Assembly (NCBI RefSeq): GCF_963860125.1
Contig: NZ_CAWLFA010000001.1
Span: forward strand, 2,046,001-2,110,000
Reading direction: 5' to 3'
Length of the DNA stretch: 64,000 bases
Origin: Picosynechococcus sp. PCC 7002
Lineage (GTDB): Bacteria > Cyanobacteriota > Cyanobacteriia > Cyanobacteriales > MRBY01
Shown here: one piece after another, positions 8,518 through 16,147 of the stretch
How positions within the stretch are numbered: position 1 is the stretch's first letter
Layout of the letters: each line of letters starts with the position of its first letter
Notes under the pieces: generated by a model
What the model was told of the DNA's origin: nothing
Seen by the model: the letters and a program-made list of their open reading frames with translations, nothing else
The model's database searches: none
Translations under genes and position numbers: made by a program

Positions 8518-10122
8518 ATGGATAGCTTGCAAATCCCGTGGCTCACTACGGCGATCGCCTTTCCGCTTTTGGCCGCCCTTGTCATTCCCCTCATCCCCGA
8601 CAAAGAAGGTAAAACCATCCGCTGGTATACCCTAGGCGTTGCCCTCACCGATTTTGCCCTTTTAGTCACTGCTTTTTGGCAAAACTACGATCTCGGTCGC
8701 ACAGAATTTCAACTCACTGAAAATTTTGCATGGATTCCCCAATTGGGGTTGAACTGGTCCCTAGGCGTTGACGGTTTGTCAATGCCTTTAATTATTTTGG
8801 CGACCCTGATCACTACCTTAGCGACCCTCGCGGCCTGGAACGTCACCAAGAAGCCGAAACTCTTTGCTGGCCTCATCCTCGTGATGCTGAGTGCGCAAAT
8901 CGGTGTTTTTGCCGTCCAGGATTTGCTGCTGTTCTTCATTATGTGGGAATTAGAGCTAGTTCCTGTGTATCTGCTCATTTCCATTTGGGGCGGAAAAAAA
9001 CGCCTCTATGCGGCCACTAAATTTATTCTCTACACGGCCCTAGGTTCTGTTTTCATCCTCGCGTCTACCTTAGCCCTTGCTTTCTATGGCGGTGACGTGA
9101 CCTTTGATATGCAAGCCCTGGGATTAAAGGATTATCCGCTGGCGTTAGAATTACTGGCCTATGCTGGATTTCTCATTGGCTTTGGCGTTAAATTGCCTAT
9201 TTTCCCGCTCCACACTTGGCTACCGGATGCCCATAGTGAAGCGTCTGCGCCGGTCTCCATGATCCTTGCTGGTGTGCTCTTAAAAATGGGTGGCTATGGT
9301 TTGATTCGGTTAAACATGGAAATGTTGCCGGATGCCCATATTCGTTTTGCTCCCCTGCTGATTGTTCTAGGGATTGTCAACATTGTCTATGGGGCGCTGA
9401 CCGCCTTTGGACAGACCAACTTAAAGCGACGTTTGGCTTCGTCTTCTATCTCCCACATGGGTTTTGTCCTCGTTGGGATTGCTTCATTCACCGATTTGGG
9501 AATGAATGGTGCCGTGTTACAGATGTTGTCCCATGGTTTCATTGCGGCGGCCCTGTTCTTCCTGTCTGGGGTCACCTATGAACGCACCCATACTTTAATG
9601 ATGGATGAAATGAGCGGTATTGCGCGGTTGATGCCCAAAACCTTTGCGATGTTTACGGCGGCGGCGATGGCGTCTTTGGCACTGCCAGGGATGAGTGGTT
9701 TCGTCAGTGAACTGACTGTCTTCCTCGGTTTAAGCAATAGTGATGCCTATAGCTATGGCTTTAAGGCGATCGCCATTTTCTTAACGGCGGTTGGGGTGAT
9801 TTTAACGCCCATTTACCTGCTTTCAATGCTGCGGGAAGTATTCTACGGCAAAGGCTCCCAGGCTCCACTCAGCCTTGCGGCGGGGGAAGATGCCAAACCG
9901 AGAGAAATCTTTGTGGCAGTTTGTTTGCTGGCCCCGATTATTGCCATCGGCCTTTATCCAAAACTGGCAACGACTACCTATGATCTCAAAACCGTTGAGG
10001 TCGCCTCGAAGGTACGGGCCGCTTTACCGTTGTATGCAGAGCAACTCCCCCAAAATGGCGATCGCCAAGCGCAAATGGGTTTAAGCTCGCAAATGCCGGC
10101 CCTGATTGCTCCTCGTTTTTAG
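8518..10122 (+). CDS. ndhD2: NAD(P)H-quinone oxidoreductase subunit 4 (NdhD2-type)
   Basis: The 534-residue, about 14-helix subunit belongs to the membrane arm of the NDH-1 complex and acts in respiration and cyclic electron flow. Family stretches are WELELVPVYLLISIWGGKKR, GVKLPIFPLHTWLPDAHSEA (proton-channel residues) and SSISHMGFVLVG. The longer C-terminus and sequence divergence from the second copy at 33.4-34.9 kb suggest this is NdhD2 and that one NdhD1; the numbering is from memory and moderately sure. Both look like the D1/D2 respiratory type rather than the D3/D4 CO2-uptake type. It is a single gene bounded by terminators on both sides. ATG 8518 matches the family N-terminus. Confidence 0.88.
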   Translation: MDSLQIPWLTTAIAFPLLAALVIPLIPDKEGKTIRWYTLGVALTDFALLVTAFWQNYDLGRTEFQLTENFAWIPQLGLNWSLGVDGLSMPLIILATLITTLATLAAWNVTKKPKLFAGLILVMLSAQIGVFAVQDLLLFFIMWELELVPVYLLISIWGGKKRLYAATKFILYTALGSVFILASTLALAFYGGDVTFDMQALGLKDYPLALELLAYAGFLIGFGVKLPIFPLHTWLPDAHSEASAPVSMILAGVLLKMGGYGLIRLNMEMLPDAHIRFAPLLIVLGIVNIVYGALTAFGQTNLKRRLASSSISHMGFVLVGIASFTDLGMNGAVLQMLSHGFIAAALFFLSGVTYERTHTLMMDEMSGIARLMPKTFAMFTAAAMASLALPGMSGFVSELTVFLGLSNSDAYSYGFKAIAIFLTAVGVILTPIYLLSMLREVFYGKGSQAPLSLAAGEDAKPREIFVAVCLLAPIIAIGLYPKLATTTYDLKTVEVASKVRAALPLYAEQLPQNGDRQAQMGLSSQMPALIAPRF

Positions 10123-10195
10123 CAATTATTGGATGCTTTCCATTGATAAGCTCCTTGGGTTAGCACCATAAATTTAGGAAAATAATCTGAAACGG

Positions 10196-10220
10196 ATGGG
10201 CTCTAAGTAGCCCATTTTTT
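10196..10220 (+). terminator. Intrinsic terminator of ndhD2
   Basis: ATGGGCT (10196-10202) pairs perfectly with AGCCCAT (10209-10215) across a 6-nt loop, followed by a T-run. It lies about 75 bp after the ndhD2 stop, in the gap before the convergent hydroxylase gene. Confidence 0.75.
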
Positions 10221-10253
10221 GTCCGAATAAATGCTGCTCAGACTACATATTCT

Positions 10254-10775
10254 CTAGAGCCATTTAATCTGCCAAAATTTCTGGTCTGCCGTGCGCTGTT
10301 CCTTTTCTGTGAGCCAAGCGGGCATCGGACGATAGGTGCCAAAAAGCCGATCCCACCAATCAACACCGATCCCAAAATTATGGTGCCACTGATTGTATTT
10401 ATGGTGAACGTAATGGACGGGCATCGGTAGCCAAAAACATTTAATCGGGTTGTCATGTTGCAATTGGTGGGCGAAGGCAGCAAAGGCCGCGTAGATAAAA
10501 CAGCCCAGAAACCAACTGATTCCCAGGGTCAGAGAATGGAGAAAAAAAGGCAACATCACAACATTAATCCCGAAAACATAGTTGCGAAACTCCCAAAGAA
10601 AACCCTGGCCAGTACCGCCAACATGATGTTGGGCATGGCCTTGGCCCAGTTTAGGAAAAATTCGCTTCAGGGGATGCTTGGGGGAAACATGGAAAATTCG
10701 GTGAATCCAATATTCCAGAAAACTACCGAAGATAAAGGCCAGGCTGAAGATGAGTAAAGGCAACAAAATTTCCAT
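10254..10775 (-). CDS. Fatty acid hydroxylase/sterol desaturase superfamily protein
   Basis: The 173-residue membrane protein has the di-iron histidine boxes of the superfamily: HRIFH (25-29), HAQHH (47-51), HQLQH (103-107) and HYVHHKYNQWHH (121-132). Hydrophobic helices lie between them. Members hydroxylate or desaturate lipid chains, including sterols, carotenoids, fatty acids and sphingoid bases (the sphinganine C4-hydroxylase and ceramide fatty acid 2-hydroxylase families belong here). The substrate is unknown. Its position beside a flippase and a sphingoid-base-like operon makes a role on that lipid possible, but it is separately transcribed. It is short for the family but complete. Confidence 0.8.
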   Translation of the reverse strand: MEILLPLLIFSLAFIFGSFLEYWIHRIFHVSPKHPLKRIFPKLGQGHAQHHVGGTGQGFLWEFRNYVFGINVVMLPFFLHSLTLGISWFLGCFIYAAFAAFAHQLQHDNPIKCFWLPMPVHYVHHKYNQWHHNFGIGVDWWDRLFGTYRPMPAWLTEKEQRTADQKFWQIKWL

Positions 10776-10954
10776 AGGTCACACTTGCAGTTCACGCAAA
10801 ACTTCAATAGAGTAAACAGGCTATGTTGGCTACAACCCTTGCGGTTCGCCATGATTGGGCCAGGAAACATTTGTGAACTTTTGTATTATAGTTGTCCCGG
10901 CAAACCTTTGGGTCTCAACAGTGAAGGCCGTAATTTTTTTTCCGTCACGAATCA

Positions 10955-12292
10955 ATGGCTAAATTTTTTTGGGCAGACCGCATTCTCCGCAAAATTTTAA
11001 AAAATTTCAGTTGGTTGCTCTGTGGTCAAATCCTGACGGCGATCATCAACTTCTGTTATCTCAGTCTCACGGCCCATGCCCTTGGGGTTGAGACTTTTGG
11101 GAGGTTAATTTTACTCCGGGCCTACATTGAGCTTTTGATTGGCTTGACGACTTTTCAGTCATGGCAAGCGTTAATTCGTTATGGCGCTGATTATGTAAAG
11201 AACAAGGATTCTAAGGGTTTATGCGAGTTATTTAAATTAACCACTGGCCTGGATCTTCTGGGTTCTTTGGGGGGGTATCTAGTTGCTGTTGCGGCGGCGC
11301 CGTGGGTCGGGCCAATCGTGGGATGGGAGCCGCAGACGATCCATGCTGTGCAGCAGGCCAGTATTTTAATGCTTTGTACCCTTGGCTCAACCCCTATTGG
11401 TTTACTGCGACTCGATGATCGCTTTGATCTACTCGCGGCCCAACAATTGGTGCCACCGCTTACGCGTCTTGTGGGCACTCTCATTGCCCTCTGGCTCGAT
11501 GCTCCTTTGATGGGCTATCTTCTGGCTTGGTTGTGTGGGGAGGCACTTAATGGTCTTTCGCTGTTGGCTTTGGGTTTGTGGCAAGCCCATAAAAAGCAAA
11601 TTTTGCGTCGTTTGGATTGGTCTTTGCCGGATTTTTTGTTTGGCGATCGCCGTGTTCTAAAATTTTGCTTTGTTTCTAATCTGAATTCTTCTTTACCGCT
11701 GGCGATCACCCTGAGTCCGTTGATTGTCGGCGCGGTGGCGACCCCCAGTGCTGTGGCGTTATTTCGGGCTGGCTATGAATTTTCGACCCCGTTTCGAGAA
11801 CTCGCTTTAATTTTTACCCAGTCGGTTTATCCTGAATTGGCCCATTTGAGTGCCCAAGGACGCTGGCGCAAATTTCAAAAGCTGCTGTGGAAACTAGGAC
11901 GGGTGCTCCAGGGGATTGGTTTTATTTTGCTGATTGCCATTTTGTTGGGGGGCAAAGGGTTACTCTACTACGCGATGGGAGAAGAGTTTACGGCGGCCTA
12001 TGGCACCTTAGTTTTGTTGATTATCGGCGGTATTTTGATGATGGGGAACTATCTGCTTGAACCAGCCCTGTTTGCGATGGAAATGCCCCATATCTCACTG
12101 CGAAATAATGCCACCGCCATTCTTCTTTTCTATCTGCCGTTACTGGTGGTTTTGGCTTACTATTACGGAGCTTTGGGGGCGGGCATGGCGACTCTCATTG
12201 CCAATGGTGTTGGGTTTTCACTGAATTTATTCTGTACGTGGCGGGAAGTGCAACGACGTTCGACACCAACGCCGGAATATTTAACCCGTTGA
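10955..12292 (+). CDS. Wzx-like polysaccharide/lipid-linked oligosaccharide flippase
   Basis: The 445-residue protein has about 12-14 hydrophobic helices and the MATE/MVF-like pattern of O-antigen and polysaccharide flippases. It opens with the typical LLCGQILTAIINFCYLSLTAHALGVETFGRLILLRAYIE-type start (helices 1-2), and charged loops lie between later helix pairs. Such proteins flip lipid-linked glycans across the plasma membrane. It is convergent with the glycosyltransferase next door and their 3' ends overlap by 12 bp. The neighbouring glycosyltransferase and FAAL genes suggest it moves a glycolipid, but that is inference. ATG 10955 gives a short basic N-terminus before helix 1. Confidence 0.8.
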   Translation: MAKFFWADRILRKILKNFSWLLCGQILTAIINFCYLSLTAHALGVETFGRLILLRAYIELLIGLTTFQSWQALIRYGADYVKNKDSKGLCELFKLTTGLDLLGSLGGYLVAVAAAPWVGPIVGWEPQTIHAVQQASILMLCTLGSTPIGLLRLDDRFDLLAAQQLVPPLTRLVGTLIALWLDAPLMGYLLAWLCGEALNGLSLLALGLWQAHKKQILRRLDWSLPDFLFGDRRVLKFCFVSNLNSSLPLAITLSPLIVGAVATPSAVALFRAGYEFSTPFRELALIFTQSVYPELAHLSAQGRWRKFQKLLWKLGRVLQGIGFILLIAILLGGKGLLYYAMGEEFTAAYGTLVLLIIGGILMMGNYLLEPALFAMEMPHISLRNNATAILLFYLPLLVVLAYYYGALGAGMATLIANGVGFSLNLFCTWREVQRRSTPTPEYLTR

Positions 12293-13513
12293 TCGGATTT
12301 GGGTTTCTAAATAACGAACCCATTGTTCACTGGGATCAAGTTGCACCTCTCGATTTTGGTTTTGCTTTTGGATATTGTTTTGCAGCCGTTGGCGATCGCC
12401 TTTAGAGTCGATCAACTGAGCTAGCTGCTGGATAAAATCTTTTCCGTCTTCAGGTTGAAACAAACAACCATTGACCCCAGGCTCAATCAGATTCCGCGCC
12501 CAGTCACAGTCCGGGGCTAAAACGGGCGTCCCCACATAGAGGGATTCTTGCACTGTGCGGCCAAAGGTTTCTTTAAGGGAAGCAGTCACATGAAGATCCA
12601 CATTCGCTAAGAGGGCTGGCACCTGCTCGTGGGGCACCTCGCCCAGAATCACTGTCGGTAAGGTTTGGGCAAATTTACTTTCGGCGATCGCCTCTGCCAA
12701 TTCTCCCCGGCCTGCTACTAGCAGCGTAAAGTTTTCAGTAATGTTTGCTCGACCAAGTTCTGGTAAATGCTTCAGAATAAAAGCCCAATTTTTATCGGGA
12801 GACAGTCGCCCCAAAAAAAGAATTTTGACCTGCTGATCTAGGTCTGGTAAGCCATAATGCTGCTGAAAAAAATTAGTCTGTTTTAGGGCTTGGGGATTCG
12901 CAATTTTCGGCGGGCCAATCACGGGCATATAAACCACATTTTCTAGTTGCCATTGCTTTAGGCGCTGTTCAATAAAATGACTGCCCACCAGGGTGACAGA
13001 ACATTTGCCATAGAGCCGACGGGTTAGGGCTAAAGCGGCCCATTTCGCTGGCCCAATTAACCAAGCCGGGGCATAGTCCTGGAGATAATCGACAAAATTC
13101 GTCCGGTAACAGCCGATATAGGGAATATTTCGCGCTTGGGCATAATCCAACCCCGGTAAGGCGAAAAGCGTCGTCCAAAGCCGTTCTGGTTCTTCGACTT
13201 GAATCAAATCTGGCTGGAATTGTGCTAATTCTGTTTCGATGCGCCTTAAACTACTCCGCTTGGGATTGCGTTCCTGGGGAATCCCCAACCAGGCCACACT
13301 GGGCAATGGCACAATTGCGATATTTGCAAACAAATCGCCCACATAATCAGCCCAACGGGGATAAATAGCGGCGACTTCCTGGTAACTGGAAACAAAACAG
13401 AGCACCTGATGTCCCTGGGCAGATAGGAATTTTAAACGTTCAAATAGCGTGATGCTCACCCCATCGTGGGAAGGCAAAAAGGTACTCGAAATAATCGCAA
13501 TTTTCATCGCCAC
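12281..13513 (-). CDS. Glycosyltransferase family 4 (GT-B) protein
   Basis: The 410-residue protein begins with the GT-B Rossmann strand MKIAIISSTFLPSHDG. Its second half has the nucleotide-sugar domain: VKILFLGRLSPDKNW (about 235-250), then the E-x7-E signature KETFGRTVQESLYVGTPVLAP and NLIEPGVNGCLF. This is a retaining GT4-type enzyme that would add a sugar to a lipid or glycan at the inner face of the membrane. It is the last gene of a minus-strand operon, 3 bp after the second FAAL, so its acceptor is probably the lipid made there. It resembles bacterial and plant glycolipid synthases of the GT4 group more than polysaccharide polymerases; the exact sugar is not readable. Confidence 0.85.
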   Translation of the reverse strand: MAMKIAIISSTFLPSHDGVSITLFERLKFLSAQGHQVLCFVSSYQEVAAIYPRWADYVGDLFANIAIVPLPSVAWLGIPQERNPKRSSLRRIETELAQFQPDLIQVEEPERLWTTLFALPGLDYAQARNIPYIGCYRTNFVDYLQDYAPAWLIGPAKWAALALTRRLYGKCSVTLVGSHFIEQRLKQWQLENVVYMPVIGPPKIANPQALKQTNFFQQHYGLPDLDQQVKILFLGRLSPDKNWAFILKHLPELGRANITENFTLLVAGRGELAEAIAESKFAQTLPTVILGEVPHEQVPALLANVDLHVTASLKETFGRTVQESLYVGTPVLAPDCDWARNLIEPGVNGCLFQPEDGKDFIQQLAQLIDSKGDRQRLQNNIQKQNQNREVQLDPSEQWVRYLETQIRSTG

Positions 13514-13516
13514 CCT

Positions 13517-15295
13517 TTAGAGGCTATTGGCCAGGGCCGTGACATCACTATCGGCGATCGCCAACTGCCATTCCCCCAAACCGTTGAGGGTACCCGCCAG
13601 ATATTGCTGACGACAGGCTTGCCGTTGAATCTTACCGCTGGAGGTCTTGGGGATATTGCCCGTTCGCAAGAGGACAATACCGTAAACTTCCACCGTATGT
13701 TCCTCGTACACAGCCTGGCGAACTGCCCCAACAATTTCCTCTAGATCAAATTTACGGACATAGCTCCGTTCCAATTCTTGAACCACCACCAGTCGTTCTT
13801 CATCGGCGGCCTCAACGGAAAAAGCCGCACCCGCACAGGGACGCAGAGCCGGGTGACATTGCTCCACAGTCAGTTCAATGTCCTGGGGATAACGGTAGCG
13901 GCCCCAAAGAATCATTACGTCCTTCGTACGTCCGGTAATAAAGAGTTCACCATCTTTTAAAAAGCCGAGATCCCCTGTGCGGAGATAGGGGCCTTGGTTA
14001 TCCACATAGGCTTGGAAGGTTTCTTTTGTGATTTCTGGCTGCTCCCAGTAGCCTTTACCAATGCCTTTGCCTGCGGCCCAAATTTCGCCCACTTGGCCTT
14101 CGGGAAGCTTGGTTTTGGTTTCCGGGTCAACGATAATTACTTCATCGTCAAGCCATGTCCAGCCACAACTAACAATACCCCGACTGCCATCGGTACTGAT
14201 GATCGCTTGATTTTGTTCGAGGGCTTCGGGGGCCATATATTGCACCACTGGCGCTTTTTCCTTGGAGCCACCACTGATGAACAGAGTCGCTTCGGCCATG
14301 CCATAGCAAGGATAAAAGGCTTCGCGACGAAACCCACAGGGGGCGAAGGTCTGGGTGAATTTTTCTAGGGTACTAGCCCGGACAGTTTCAGCGCCACTAT
14401 AGGCCACATCCCAAGAGTTGAGATCGAGGGTTTTGAGTTGTTCTGGGGTGACTTGGCGAGCAACCAGATCATAGGCAAAGTTCGGGCCACCACTGGTGGT
14501 GATGCGGTGCTGGGAGATGATCTCTAGCCACCGGACGGGCTTTTGTACTAGCTCGATGGGAGACATCAGAAAGGCCTCAAAGTTGCCATAAAAAGGCTGG
14601 AGGACGCCGCCAATCAAGCCCATATCGTGAAACATGGGGAGCCAACTGGCCATCCGGGTTTCGGGACTGTGGCTAAAGGATTTGTAAATCACGGCGGAGT
14701 TATGGAGCACATTACCATGGGTGACCATCACGCCTTTGGGTTTCCCTGTGGAGCCGGAGGTGTATTGCAAAAAGGCGAGGGTGTCGTCGGTAATCTTGGG
14801 GGCTTGCCAGTCTGCTGCGAGATCTGCGGGAATTTCATCCATCGCAATTACTTTGACTTGGCTAAATTTGCGCACAAGACCAGCGGCCTGGCGGGGGGCT
14901 TTAGTGAGTTTCTTTTGGAAATAGTCAATGAGGGCGCGGGTTGTGAGGATTCCCTTGGCCTGACAATCTTCTACCCTTTCCATAAGCTTTTCGAGGGCGT
15001 CATCACTGCGACTGGGGTTAATGGTGACGGCGATCGCCCCGGCGTAGAGACAAGCGTAAAAACTAGCGACGAATTCGAGGCCCGCCGAGTAGGGGAACAC
15101 TAACAAAATGCGATCGCCTGGTTCGATAAAGGTTTGCAAATGGGCGGCGATCGCCTTTACCTGGTGCTCTAGTTGGGCATAGGTCAGGGTTGTGAGGTTA
15201 TCTTCGCCTGAAATAAAGTGATAGGCGGTGCGGTCGGGGGTGCTGTCAGCGCGGTGACGAAGCAGATCAACAATGGTTTTCGCAGAATGGGTCAT
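13517..15295 (-). CDS. Stand-alone fatty acyl-AMP ligase (FAAL)
   Basis: The protein has about 592 residues from ATG 15295, with an in-frame ATG 15 bp upstream. It has the adenylate-forming signature YTSGSTGKPKG (near residue 180), the FAAL-type CYGMAEATLFISGG motif, and RTGDLGFL plus GKIQR near the C-terminus. FAALs make acyl-AMP from free fatty acid and ATP and pass the acyl group to an ACP rather than to CoA. No ACP domain is attached, so it would use the ACP of the fused protein upstream or another one. It lies third in the operon, after the SDR and before the glycosyltransferase. It may supply a second acyl chain, for example for N-acylation, but no acyltransferase is seen. Confidence 0.88.
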   Translation of the reverse strand: MTHSAKTIVDLLRHRADSTPDRTAYHFISGEDNLTTLTYAQLEHQVKAIAAHLQTFIEPGDRILLVFPYSAGLEFVASFYACLYAGAIAVTINPSRSDDALEKLMERVEDCQAKGILTTRALIDYFQKKLTKAPRQAAGLVRKFSQVKVIAMDEIPADLAADWQAPKITDDTLAFLQYTSGSTGKPKGVMVTHGNVLHNSAVIYKSFSHSPETRMASWLPMFHDMGLIGGVLQPFYGNFEAFLMSPIELVQKPVRWLEIISQHRITTSGGPNFAYDLVARQVTPEQLKTLDLNSWDVAYSGAETVRASTLEKFTQTFAPCGFRREAFYPCYGMAEATLFISGGSKEKAPVVQYMAPEALEQNQAIISTDGSRGIVSCGWTWLDDEVIIVDPETKTKLPEGQVGEIWAAGKGIGKGYWEQPEITKETFQAYVDNQGPYLRTGDLGFLKDGELFITGRTKDVMILWGRYRYPQDIELTVEQCHPALRPCAGAAFSVEAADEERLVVVQELERSYVRKFDLEEIVGAVRQAVYEEHTVEVYGIVLLRTGNIPKTSSGKIQRQACRQQYLAGTLNGLGEWQLAIADSDVTALANSL

Positions 15296-15340
15296 GGTGG
15301 GCGATCCCATGGGGTCAGGGTAAAGGAAAAGGATAAAGAT

Positions 15341-16147
15341 TTAGTGTTGGCGGGCGCGGGCCACCAGTCGATCAAAATACCATTGCAGGACGGGGGCCAG
15401 CAGGCTATGGAGGCGATAGAGCAGTTGCATTTCCAAGCCAGGGGTAATAACGAATTGTTGTCGCTGAATACCCCGGAGAATGGTGGCGGCAACCCGTTCT
15501 GCTGTCCACATTTGGGCGGTCTCTGTAATTAACTTGGTTTCCGGCGGTTTTGTCAAATTTTCGGCGGCCAGTTGGGGGGTATCGGTATCGGGCGGATAGG
15601 TGATCGCCACCTGAATCCCCTGGGACTTTAATTCTCCCCGGAGGGATTCCGCCAGACCCCGCAGGGCAAATTTACTCGGACTGTAGGGAGTATAGCCAAA
15701 CAAACCCACTAGACCCGCTCCAGAGGAAATCATCACAATTTGGCCCTGGTTTTGGGTCTGCATTGCTGGGAGAGCGGCACGAATTGCATACAGCGTGCCG
15801 AAATAATTTACCGCCATGGTTTGTTCAAAAATTTCGAGGGGCAGTTCCTGAAAATAACCAGGGTGGGCTATTCCCGCTGAGGTGATTAATAAATCCGGCG
15901 CTCCAAATTTTTCTATGGCTGTGGCGATCGCCTGTTCAATTTCCAACCGTTGGGCCACATCCGCCGTGAGGGTTAAACATTGCTGCTGGGCATCGGCAAA
16001 AGCTTCTTGAATCTGAGTTTGCGCTACCTGGAGCTTAGTGGGACTGCGGGCAATGATTGAAAGATTGACATTCCCCTGTTGAGCTAATTGACAGGCGATC
16101 GCCAAACCAATCCCACTCGATCCCCCCGTAATAATTGCGTGTCGCAT
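15341..16147 (-). CDS. SDR oxidoreductase resembling 3-ketodihydrosphingosine reductase (KDSR)
   Basis: The 268-residue classical short-chain dehydrogenase has the NADP-binding TGGSSGIG (7-14), a catalytic serine in SSGAG (141-142) and YSPSK (Y155, K159). Residues 184-191 read YPPDTDTP, followed by a TKP-ET pattern. As I recall, this YPPDTDTP stretch and the GLFGYT-Y-SKFALRGLAESL run are hallmarks of eukaryotic KDSR/TSC10, which reduces 3-ketosphinganine to sphinganine. A hydrophobic amphipathic C-terminus (RLHSLLAPVLQWYF) could touch membrane. Its ATG follows the stop of the FAAL-ACP-SPT gene without a gap (TAGATG), so the two are probably translationally coupled and act in sequence. A generic ketoreductase role is the alternative. 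Confidence 0.85.
   Translation of the reverse strand: MRHAIITGGSSGIGLAIACQLAQQGNVNLSIIARSPTKLQVAQTQIQEAFADAQQQCLTLTADVAQRLEIEQAIATAIEKFGAPDLLITSAGIAHPGYFQELPLEIFEQTMAVNYFGTLYAIRAALPAMQTQNQGQIVMISSGAGLVGLFGYTPYSPSKFALRGLAESLRGELKSQGIQVAITYPPDTDTPQLAAENLTKPPETKLITETAQMWTAERVAATILRGIQRQQFVITPGLEMQLLYRLHSLLAPVLQWYFDRLVARARQH

Noticed and set aside
13994..15103. Plus-strand open frames opposite the second FAAL gene
   Set aside because: Antisense to an intact FAAL with all motifs; no protein-like pattern.
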